Positions 18,311 to 25,214 of a stretch of DNA of 33,650 nucleotides are shown one piece after another (position 1 is the stretch's first letter; each line of letters begins with the position of its first letter). The notes beneath the pieces were generated by a model that saw nothing but the letters and a program-made list of their open reading frames with translations, searched no databases and had not been told where the DNA came from. This stretch comes from Candidatus Cryptobacteroides faecihippi (GTDB lineage Bacteria > Bacteroidota > Bacteroidia > Bacteroidales > UBA932). The stretch spans positions 1 to 33,650 of the forward strand of contig JAGHSC010000207.1 of NCBI GenBank assembly GCA_018066065.1. The letters are read 5' to 3'. The position numbers and the translations under genes were made by a program.

Positions 18311-19592
18311 CTTTGGTGTCACGGTTCAGTGCATCGAAGCCAGCCATCGCCTTCTTCCTCTGCGAGTCTGTCACATCTATGTAGGGGCGCATCGCCCTGT
18401 AGTCATTATGTCCCGTCCACTGCATCACAACGGTGGGCGGGATTCCCATTTTCAATGCGTTGCACACGAAGGTGCGCCTACCCGCGTGCGTACCCATGAG
18501 CCCCCACTTCTCGCAGGTCACCTCGGAGCGCTCTGAGCCGTGATATTCCACCACCGTCATCTTGGTGTTGAGGCCGCAGTCCTTGGAGATCCTCTTCAGG
18601 TACCGGTTCATCACCTGGTTCGGTATCTGAGGAAGGCAGTGGCCGTCACCGTGGTCGCGGTCTATGTGACGCTCCAGGATCTCTCGGCTCCACTTGTTGA
18701 GATCTATCGTCAGGGCGCGTGCGGTCTTCTGCGTCACGAGCCTGAAGGAGTCCTCGCCCACATCGGTCCAGCGGAGATTCTGGGCGTCGGAGTATCGCAG
18801 AGAGGTGAAGCAGCAGAACAGGAACACATCGCGCACATCGTTGAGGTAGGTGTGGCCCTCTGGAGCTTCGTAGCTCCAGAACTTCATGAGCTCGTCCCAG
18901 TCGAGGAAGATGACCGGCTTGGCCGGACTCTTGAGCTTCGGACGGAAGGCGTCGTAGTCGTTGGTAGGCATGAGGCCCTTGCGGTCCGCCCAGGCGCAGA
19001 ACCAGCGCACATATCCGAGCTGGCGCTGGATGGTCGTGTCGTTGTGTCCTTCGGATGTTCGGAGGAACTCCACATACTTGGCGAAGTTGTACGAGGTGAA
19101 CCCATCGAAGGTCTGAAACGGCGCGAAGTCTCCCATGTGGCGCTTGACCGTCTTCATCTTCCTGATGGTCGCCTCACTCCATGCACGACGGACTGACTCC
19201 TCAGTCATGAACTGCCTGAAGGCCTCCCCCGTGGTATGGATGCCTGGAGCGTCAAGGCCGAGACGGACACGGAGTTCTGAGCGCACCTCGGAGACGGACG
19301 GCCACTTGTCAATGACTGCAAAGTCGGAGAAGACTGCCGCCGCCGTGTCGCGGTATCTGTTGATCTCGTTGTTGATAACCTGAGCCGGTATCTTCATAGG
19401 CCCATGAGTGGAGCGCAGCTTGCACATCTGTGTCGAGGTGTCCCACTTCTCCGGATCCACGAGGAAGCCGAGGTTGATGCTCACGATGGAGCGCGAGCCG
19501 TTCCACTTCGCACGACATACCAGGTGAGCGTGAAGGTCGTCCTCTTTCCTCTTGTGGGGGAAGAAGAACAGAGTGTACTTGAGCTGTATCAT
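18306..19592 (-). CDS. int: Tyrosine recombinase / phage integrase
   Basis: LFCCFTSLRYSDAQNLRW..., GTHAGRRTFVCNALKMGIPPTVVMQWTGHNDYRAMRPYIDV: R, HxxR, H/W, Y catalytic pattern. Confidence 0.95.
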   Translation of the reverse strand: MIQLKYTLFFFPHKRKEDDLHAHLVCRAKWNGSRSIVSINLGFLVDPEKWDTSTQMCKLRSTHGPMKIPAQVINNEINRYRDTAAAVFSDFAVIDKWPSVSEVRSELRVRLGLDAPGIHTTGEAFRQFMTEESVRRAWSEATIRKMKTVKRHMGDFAPFQTFDGFTSYNFAKYVEFLRTSEGHNDTTIQRQLGYVRWFCAWADRKGLMPTNDYDAFRPKLKSPAKPVIFLDWDELMKFWSYEAPEGHTYLNDVRDVFLFCCFTSLRYSDAQNLRWTDVGEDSFRLVTQKTARALTIDLNKWSREILERHIDRDHGDGHCLPQIPNQVMNRYLKRISKDCGLNTKMTVVEYHGSERSEVTCEKWGLMGTHAGRRTFVCNALKMGIPPTVVMQWTGHNDYRAMRPYIDVTDSQRKKAMAGFDALNRDTKD

Positions 19593-19981
19593 GACTGAAG
19601 CTTCTCGATGATGCCGAGAAGACGGTCTATCTGGGCCTGCTGCTTCTCGATGATTCGCTGGAGGGCAGCTGTGTCGGTTCCGCCCACCGTCTGGTTGTGC
19701 CCGTTGTTCACCACATTGTGATTGCCCTGTACATTGGTGGAGGACACCAGCATCTGGGTGTGTTCAGCATCCATCAGGAATAAAGGATCAATTTCTGGAA
19801 AGTATTCACTGACTGTGTACGCAAGGTCGCGAGTTACACGGCGTCTGCCGCACATATACTCCGACAACTGGCTGCGACTTTTACCCATCGTCTTCCCAAA
19901 TTCCGACTGATTACGGATTTTTCCTTGAGAGATCAAAAAATTTTGTACGTCTCTAAGTCTTTGATTCATAATATCTTTCAT
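19589..19981 (-). CDS. XRE-like HTH transcriptional repressor (start revised from 20056)
   Basis: SQGKIRNQSEFGKTMGKSRSQLSEYMCGRRRVTRDLAYTVSEYFP HTH; C-terminal coiled coil; divergent from early genes. Confidence 0.75.
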   Translation of the reverse strand: MKDIMNQRLRDVQNFLISQGKIRNQSEFGKTMGKSRSQLSEYMCGRRRVTRDLAYTVSEYFPEIDPLFLMDAEHTQMLVSSTNVQGNHNVVNNGHNQTVGGTDTAALQRIIEKQQAQIDRLLGIIEKLQS

Positions 19982-19996
19982 ACGCAAGCAAATAGT

Positions 19997-20008
19997 TTTT
20001 GTACAAAA
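19997..20008. promoter_or_regulatory. 12-bp perfect palindrome TTTTGTACAAAA, candidate operator
   Basis: Palindrome read directly between divergent repressor and early genes; half-site TTTTGTAC also at 19941-19948. Confidence 0.45.
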
Positions 20009-20033
20009 TTGATGGATTTTTCCTCTCGCAGTA

Positions 20034-20065
20034 TTGCATTTGAAGGAAAAATTCACTTATCTTTG
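20034..20065 (+). promoter_or_regulatory. Candidate Bacteroidetes-type early promoter (TTG-N21-TATCTTTG)
   Basis: TTG at 20034, TATCTTTG at 20058-20065, upstream of the early operon. Confidence 0.6.
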
Positions 20066-20104
20066 CACCGTTGTTACTAACAAAGTTAATAATAAACGGC
20101 AGAA

Positions 20105-20317
20105 ATGAAAGTACAAAAGACGAAATCAGGGAGAATCATGCTCCTCACCACACTGAGCACGATGGAGGTCGGCGAGAAGTGGAAAATCGACCCGCTCACA
20201 TACAAGACCGCGACGCTCAGAGTGACCTGCTCCAACTACGGAGCCGCAGTGAACAAAGTGTTCACAGTGAACAGTCCGGCAGATGCAAAGAAGATCATAA
20301 TAACAAGAACACGATAA
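20105..20317 (+). CDS. Small early protein, 70 aa
   Basis: First gene after the divergent promoter region. Confidence 0.6.
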   Translation: MKVQKTKSGRIMLLTTLSTMEVGEKWKIDPLTYKTATLRVTCSNYGAAVNKVFTVNSPADAKKIIITRTR

Positions 20318-20331
20318 AACGTCAAAACGCC

Positions 20332-20553
20332 ATGAAAAAGACACCGCTCCACTACATCATCACCACAATCCTCACAGTCATCGGCATGATTGCCTTCTGC
20401 GTCATGGTATCAGAGCCGGCCGAAGGTCACAAGTTCACCGTCCTGCCCAACCTCATCGCCATGGGCGTGATCTGGGCGGAGATAAAACTTGCCGAGTGGC
20501 TTGAGAAGAACAACATCATCCAGACCGATCTGTTTGACGACGAGACAGTATAG
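20332..20553 (+). CDS. Small membrane protein, 73 aa (start revised from 20071)
   Basis: MKKTPLHYIITTILTVIGMIAFCVMVSEPAEG hydrophobic segment. Confidence 0.55.
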   Translation: MKKTPLHYIITTILTVIGMIAFCVMVSEPAEGHKFTVLPNLIAMGVIWAEIKLAEWLEKNNIIQTDLFDDETV

Positions 20554-20622
20554 GGCGAGGCCCAGAGCAAGCAAGAACCCGCCACCGTCGTGAGGACGTA
20601 GGCACTTATACGCAAGCAGACA

Positions 20623-20737
20623 GCCGGGAGAGACCGGCACCTTGGAAAGCTCGGACACCTCCGGAGAGGTGATAGGCGTGAGTGAGATAATACTTGCTAA
20701 GCATTCCACGCCACAGGGTCCGACTCCCTGGCTTTCC
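20623..20737 (+). ncRNA. Structured RNA candidate with tRNA-like elements
   Basis: GGAAAGC(20644)/GCTTTCC(20731-20737) closing stem, hairpins CACCTC/GAGGTG and GGCGTG/CACGCC, CAGGG-TCCGACT-CCCTG T-arm-like hairpin, TTGCTAA loop; preceded by GCCGG-gagaga-CCGGC hairpin. Confidence 0.35.
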
Positions 20738-20740
20738 ACT

Positions 20741-21040
20741 ATGATCGCACTGAACACAAAGATAGCAGACCTCACCGTCGGGGAGTTTCAAGAGCTCCTC
20801 CGCTCGGCATTTACCCCGGGAGGGGGTATCCCGATTTACCCCGGGGGTAACAGGGAGTTTGCGACCGGAGTGACAGGACTCGCTGAGGCTCTCGGGGTCT
20901 CCTATTCCACAGCCAAGAGGCTCAAGGCGTCAGGCGTCCTGGACAAGGCAATCACCCAGACCGGCAAGGTCATCATCACAGACGTGGCGCTTGCACGACA
21001 GCTGCTCACAAGGGCCACACACGGAAGACATACCAAGTAA
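20741..21040 (+). CDS. DUF3853-like DNA-binding protein (start revised from 20642)
   Basis: MIALNTKIADLTVGEFQELLRSAF ... LAEALGVSYSTAKRLKASGVLDKAITQTGKVIITDVALARQLL. Confidence 0.6.
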   Translation: MIALNTKIADLTVGEFQELLRSAFTPGGGIPIYPGGNREFATGVTGLAEALGVSYSTAKRLKASGVLDKAITQTGKVIITDVALARQLLTRATHGRHTK

Positions 21041-21051
21041 AACTTCATAAT

Positions 21052-21471
21052 ATGGAACCATTGAAACTGAACATCGAAGTCACCCTGAGTGACGAGAGCA
21101 TCAACAAGCTGGTGACCGCCTTGGGAGCGGCCATCGGTGGCTCGTTCGCCGGTGTCCTCGCGAAGCTCGCAAACGGAGCCCTTGAAGAGGCACCAAAAGC
21201 CGAGGCGGTAGAAGAACCCGCCGCACCGGTTGAGGCCGCTCCTGCGCCACAGGAGAAGCCAGCAGACGACATCCCTGAAGACCTCCCGATTACCGACGAG
21301 GAAATGGCGGAGGCAACACGCGCAGCGGTCACCCGACTGAAGGCCGCAGGCAAGTCCATACTATTCATCCGTACCGAGATCTTCGCCAAGTACGGCTGCA
21401 ACAACAGCGCCGGCTGTCCTCTGAGCAAGAGACCAGCTCTCCTTGAAGAACTCCAGAACATCGAGAAGTAA
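21052..21471 (+). CDS. Hypothetical early protein, 139 aa
   Basis: ORF in operon; Ala/Pro/Glu-rich linker. Confidence 0.65.
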   Translation: MEPLKLNIEVTLSDESINKLVTALGAAIGGSFAGVLAKLANGALEEAPKAEAVEEPAAPVEAAPAPQEKPADDIPEDLPITDEEMAEATRAAVTRLKAAGKSILFIRTEIFAKYGCNNSAGCPLSKRPALLEELQNIEK

Positions 21472-22685
21472 TGCCAAGCCAGCACGCCATACTCGCACCG
21501 TCCGCCTCCAAGAGGTGGATGACCTGCACACCCTCAGCACGTCAGGAGGCCAAGTACCCGTCAAAGGACTCGGTCTTCTCACGTGAGGGTACGATAGCAC
21601 ATGCGCTCGCGGAGTTCACCCTCAACTACTTCCTCGAGGAGAAGGCCGTCTATGTGCCGGAGTTCGAGGTATTTCAGAAGAGGATGAGACAGGAGAACCC
21701 TTCCCTGCTGCTGGACCTCACCGTCCAGTGTACCGATGAGGGCTTCGACTTCTGGGACATCTTCGAGATTGTCTACAACAACTACGTCACCATCGTGTAC
21801 GAAGACTTCCTCAATGTCAAGAAGGAGTTCGAGGATGCAGAGCTGCTCGTTGAGGCAGAGTTGAACCTCAAGTCCTACATCCCGGAAAGCTTCGGCTCAT
21901 CAGATGCCGTTCTGATCTACGGAGAAATCCTCAAGGTTTACGACCTCAAGTTCGGCCAGGGAGTCAAGGTCGAGGCTGAGAACAACACACAGATGCTCTG
22001 CTACGCCCTGGGCGCACTCCTCGGTCCTGCGGAGCTCAACGGCATCGACACCGTCCAGATGACCATCATCCAGCCGAGACTCCAGCACATCAGCTCGTGG
22101 AGCATCAGCGCTGACAAGCTCATCCAGTGGGCGACATACGAACTCAAGCCGGCGGCCCTGAAGGCCTTCAACGGCGAGGGAGAGTATGTGCCGGGCGACC
22201 ACTGCAAGTTCTGCCGTATCGCTCCGAGGTGCCGCGCCTGCGCCCTCCGTGCTACTATCCTCGCAGAGTCCAACAGTGAACCGTCCGAGCTGACCGACGA
22301 AGAGCTCGCAGACCTTCTCTACAAGCTGGAGTCCATCAAGAACTGGACGAGCAAGGTCGAGGAGTACGCGCTGCAGCAGGCAGTCAGCGGTCACGCCATC
22401 CCAGGCTGGAAGGTTGTCGAGGGCAGGAGCATCAGCAAGATCCAGGACCAGCAGTCAGCGATGGCCGACCTGTTCAGCGCCGGCTTCGAGAAGGATCTGG
22501 TCTGCAAGCCTGTCGAACTCAAGGGCATCACGGATCTGAAGAAGATCCTCCGTCCGAAGGGCTTCGAGGAACTCCTCGGCAAGTACGTCGTCAAGCCTCA
22601 GGGCAAGCCGACCCTTGCACCGGTATCAGACAAGAGACCCGAGATGAACAACATCGAGGGAGATTTCAATAACGTCATTTTATAA
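21471..22685 (+). CDS. DUF2800-family protein (Cas4/PD-(D/E)XK nuclease-like)
   Basis: LAPSASKRWMTCTPSARQEA..., DLKFGQGV, C-terminal FCRIAPRCRACA Cys cluster. Confidence 0.85.
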   Translation: MPSQHAILAPSASKRWMTCTPSARQEAKYPSKDSVFSREGTIAHALAEFTLNYFLEEKAVYVPEFEVFQKRMRQENPSLLLDLTVQCTDEGFDFWDIFEIVYNNYVTIVYEDFLNVKKEFEDAELLVEAELNLKSYIPESFGSSDAVLIYGEILKVYDLKFGQGVKVEAENNTQMLCYALGALLGPAELNGIDTVQMTIIQPRLQHISSWSISADKLIQWATYELKPAALKAFNGEGEYVPGDHCKFCRIAPRCRACALRATILAESNSEPSELTDEELADLLYKLESIKNWTSKVEEYALQQAVSGHAIPGWKVVEGRSISKIQDQQSAMADLFSAGFEKDLVCKPVELKGITDLKKILRPKGFEELLGKYVVKPQGKPTLAPVSDKRPEMNNIEGDFNNVIL

Positions 22686-22713
22686 CCTCAAAACGTAAAA
22701 CGTCATGAACACA
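22686..22713 (+). repeat. 28-bp direct repeat, copy 1 (CCTCAAAACGTAAAACGTCATGAACACA)
   Basis: Identical to 23043-23070; contains the ATG of the downstream ORF. Confidence 0.9.
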
Positions 22714-22854
22714 AACATGTCAAAAGTCATCACGCTACTACAGCAGACCATCACGCTACAACAGCGGGCCATCGAACTGATGGAGAACATCGAGAGCCCA
22801 TCATTCCCTTCAAGCAATGGGGGGGGCAAAGTATCATCCGCATGCAAAGACTAA
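22705..22854 (+). CDS. Small protein, 49 aa (MNTNMSKVITLLQQTITLQQRAIELMENIESPSFPSSNGGGKVSSACKD)
   Basis: ORF read manually; leader identical to that of the DUF2815 gene; overlaps 22817 ORF across a G8 tract. Confidence 0.5.
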   Translation: MNTNMSKVITLLQQTITLQQRAIELMENIESPSFPSSNGGGKVSSACKD

Positions 22855-23041
22855 ATGGGTAGCCTTGAGCAAACTTCCCGATGTCATGAAGAAGTACAAT
22901 CCGGAGCAATTTGCAGCGCTTTCCAAAGCCGAGATCACCACGATGATTTCTGATTCGGCCCGGATAGTCACCGACCGCGACAACAGGAAATACATCAGCA
23001 TCAAGGACGTCGAAAAACTACAACAACAGTACAATTTTTAA
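22817..23041 (+). CDS. Hypothetical 74-aa protein, possibly the out-of-frame C-terminal part of the preceding ORF
   Basis: WVALSKLPDVMKKYNPEQFAALSKAEITTMISDSARIVTDRDNRKYISIKDVEKL. Confidence 0.55.
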   Translation: MGGAKYHPHAKTKWVALSKLPDVMKKYNPEQFAALSKAEITTMISDSARIVTDRDNRKYISIKDVEKLQQQYNF

Positions 23042-23042
23042 T

Positions 23043-23070
23043 CCTCAAAACGTAAAACGTCATGAACACA
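23043..23070 (+). repeat. 28-bp direct repeat, copy 2
   Basis: Identical to 22686-22713. Confidence 0.9.
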
Positions 23071-23646
23071 CAAGAAACCAAGGTAGTGGTAGGCGAAATC
23101 CGCCTCAGCTATGTCCACGTATTTGAACCCGTGGCAGTCGGCAACAGCGCAGACAAGAAGTACAGCGTGAGCCTCATCATCCCTAAGTCGAACACCAAGC
23201 TCGTGGAGGAGACCAAGGCCGCCATCAAGGCCGCATACACTGACGGCATCACCAGCAAGTGGCAGGGCAAAGAGCCTGCAAAGGGTACATGGAAGAATCC
23301 TCTCCGCGATGGCGACATCGAACGCAGCGAGGACGAGGCATATCAGGGAGCCTACTTCCTGAACGCCACAAGTAAGACCGCTCCAGGCGTGGTGAAGATG
23401 AACCCGACCGGCAATCCGAAGTATGTGGCCATCACTGCCCAGGAGGAGCTCTACAGCGGCTGCTTCGGATACGTGTCCGTGAACTTCTACCCGTTCGTGA
23501 ACACAGGCAACAAGGGAGTGGCCTGCGGACTCAACAATGTCCTCAAGACCCGCGACGGAGAGTTCATGGGTGGCCGTGCCAGCGCTGAGTCCGACTTCAA
23601 CGGGCTCGAGATCAATGCCAACCTCGACGACAACGACATCTTCTAA
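23062..23646 (+). CDS. DUF2815-family protein, putative phage ssDNA-binding protein
   Basis: VVVGEIRLSYVHVFEPVAVGNSADKKYSVSLIIPKSN... Confidence 0.85.
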   Translation: MNTQETKVVVGEIRLSYVHVFEPVAVGNSADKKYSVSLIIPKSNTKLVEETKAAIKAAYTDGITSKWQGKEPAKGTWKNPLRDGDIERSEDEAYQGAYFLNATSKTAPGVVKMNPTGNPKYVAITAQEELYSGCFGYVSVNFYPFVNTGNKGVACGLNNVLKTRDGEFMGGRASAESDFNGLEINANLDDNDIF

Positions 23647-23649
23647 GCC

Positions 23650-24171
23650 ATGGCAGAGATCATCTACAAGAAGGGATGCGACGGGCACAAGCCCGTCACC
23701 CTTTCAGACATCGAAGGCATCAGCCTCGAGCTTCTGAACGGTGAGACCATCGTGGTCTTCCCGAAGTACAAGGACGTGAAGTTCCTCGATAGGGAGAAGA
23801 TCAGCAAATACACCCGCAAGAACTTCTCCGAGTTCGATGCCCTCCATGTCAAGAGCACGGATGCGACCATCCTCACCGACGAACTTCTCGCCCTTGAGAG
23901 CCCAGCCGCAAAGCATGTCAGGGAGCAGGGAGCCTACGACCTCCCGTCCCTTCTCGCAGCTGGCGAGATCATGAAGCAGAGGGATGAGATCGACAAACTC
24001 GCGAGAACCATCGAAGGGGCTGACCTCTTCGACAATTGTGGTTCGAGCATCTGTACCTGTTGTCGTGACAGCGCCGGCTTCGCCTGGTACGCTCACGGCG
24101 GCAGCGGCTTCTTCAACGGCGGCATGTACAGCAGCTTCCTCGCGGTGCCCGTTGCGCTCTTGAAATATTAA
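23650..24171 (+). CDS. DGR target protein 2 (173 aa) in the DNA-metabolism operon
   Basis: C-terminal VR2 matching TR; CLec-like run AYDLPSLLAAGEIMKQRDEIDKLARTIEGADLF before VR; 3 nt after the DUF2815 stop. Confidence 0.88.
   Translation: MAEIIYKKGCDGHKPVTLSDIEGISLELLNGETIVVFPKYKDVKFLDREKISKYTRKNFSEFDALHVKSTDATILTDELLALESPAAKHVREQGAYDLPSLLAAGEIMKQRDEIDKLARTIEGADLFDNCGSSICTCCRDSAGFAWYAHGGSGFFNGGMYSSFLAVPVALLKY
24039..24156 (+). repeat. DGR variable repeat VR2
   Basis: 118 nt aligned to TR without gaps; 19 differences, 18 at TR adenines (12 A>G, 5 A>T, 1 A>C), one G>T at repeat position 16. Confidence 0.95.
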
Positions 24172-24183
24172 ATCTTAATCCTT

Positions 24184-24212
24184 GCCGGAGGCGCAAGACT
24201 CCGGCCCTTTTT
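24184..24212 (+). terminator. Hairpin GCCGGAG-gcgcaaga-CTCCGGC followed by T-run, downstream of VR2
   Basis: 7-bp perfect stem then CCTTTTT. Confidence 0.7.
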
Positions 24213-24218
24213 CACCTC

Positions 24219-24283
24219 GTTACTCTTTTCTCAGTAACAGCCCGAGACAGCCGTGATGGTGCCACCTCGAAGGTGACCTCGGG
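24219..24283 (+). ncRNA. Two further hairpins after VR2 (GTTACT/AGTAAC; CCCGAG/CTCGGG enclosing CACCT-CGA-AGGTG)
   Basis: Inverted repeats read directly at 24219-24238 and 24241-24283. Confidence 0.45.
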
Positions 24284-24307
24284 CGCAAAATCAAAACTTC
24301 AGATAAT

Positions 24308-24457
24308 ATGATCACATTTCTCAAAATCGTCGGCGTCATCGCCCTCATCCTTTTCTTCCTGGTTCTCGTCTTCATCGTGGCTGCATGTGTAGCCTTCCTC
24401 CTTGCAGCGCAGGAGAACGATCCGAGATTCTTCAATGATGACGACATAGACTTCTAA
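24308..24457 (+). CDS. Small single-pass membrane protein, 49 aa (not in the ORF track)
   Basis: MITFLKIVGVIALILFFLVLVFIVAACVAFLLAAQENDPRFFNDDDIDF. Confidence 0.6.
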   Translation: MITFLKIVGVIALILFFLVLVFIVAACVAFLLAAQENDPRFFNDDDIDF

Positions 24458-24460
24458 GCC

Positions 24461-25060
24461 ATGCTGACAGTCAAGAACGTCAAGGTGTACGATCTCAAGG
24501 AGTCCGTCATCGCATCAAGAAATGCCCTCAGGGTCGACCTTCCCGACTATTCCGAGGAAGAGTTCATCAGGTCGCTTGAGAGGGCCAAGAAGCTCGCAAA
24601 CGCCCCAGCAGGGAGTGGAGAGCAGACCTTCCTCTCTGGCATCCGTGTCAGCTTCGACATCATCTATCCGAACTACATCAGCCCCGAGCTTCAGAGATAC
24701 CACTGGATTGACATCGTGACCAGCTCGTCAAAGATGCACAAGATCATGAAGATGGACATGGACTACTGCTTTAATAAGTATGTGACCGCAGAGAGCAAGA
24801 TCCAGATGAAAGAGCTGGTGGAGAACTACAACAACGCCCCATGCTATGAGCACTTCATGCTGGTGATCAGCAACTGCCCTCAGGGCATCGAGCTCTTCAT
24901 GAGGGTCAGCACCAACTACCTCCAGCTCAAGACCATCTACAGACAGCGCAGACATCACAAGCTCAAGGAGGACTGGGGCGCGTTCTGCTCCTTCGTGGAG
25001 ACGCTTCCCTTCGCCAATGAGTTCATAATCGGAGAACGCAATGGGCAAGGCAAGCATTAA
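24461..25060 (+). CDS. Hypothetical phage protein, 199 aa
   Basis: ORF in operon; LSGIRVSFDIIYPNYISPELQRYHWIDIVTSSSKMHKI. Confidence 0.7.
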   Translation: MLTVKNVKVYDLKESVIASRNALRVDLPDYSEEEFIRSLERAKKLANAPAGSGEQTFLSGIRVSFDIIYPNYISPELQRYHWIDIVTSSSKMHKIMKMDMDYCFNKYVTAESKIQMKELVENYNNAPCYEHFMLVISNCPQGIELFMRVSTNYLQLKTIYRQRRHHKLKEDWGAFCSFVETLPFANEFIIGERNGQGKH

Positions 25061-25214
25061 GGTGGCGAGCAGCGATGACTACTGCTGCGGCAACTGCCAG
25101 TACATGGAGAACGAGGACGCCTACGGATATGGATGGTGCGCTGTCCATCAGGCTGAGACCTACTGCGGTCTTCAGTGTCCTCACCACATAACTGAAAAAG
25201 ACGACGAAGAATGA
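25041..25214 (+). CDS. Cys-rich small protein, 57 aa (not in the ORF track)
   Basis: MGKASIKVASSDDYCCGNCQYMENEDAYGYGWCAVHQAETYCGLQCPHHITEKDDEE; stop overlaps the polymerase start. Confidence 0.6.
   Translation: MGKASIKVASSDDYCCGNCQYMENEDAYGYGWCAVHQAETYCGLQCPHHITEKDDEE

Noticed and set aside
18540-19196. 218-aa plus-strand ORF opposite the integrase
   Set aside because: Antisense to a clear tyrosine recombinase; no motifs.
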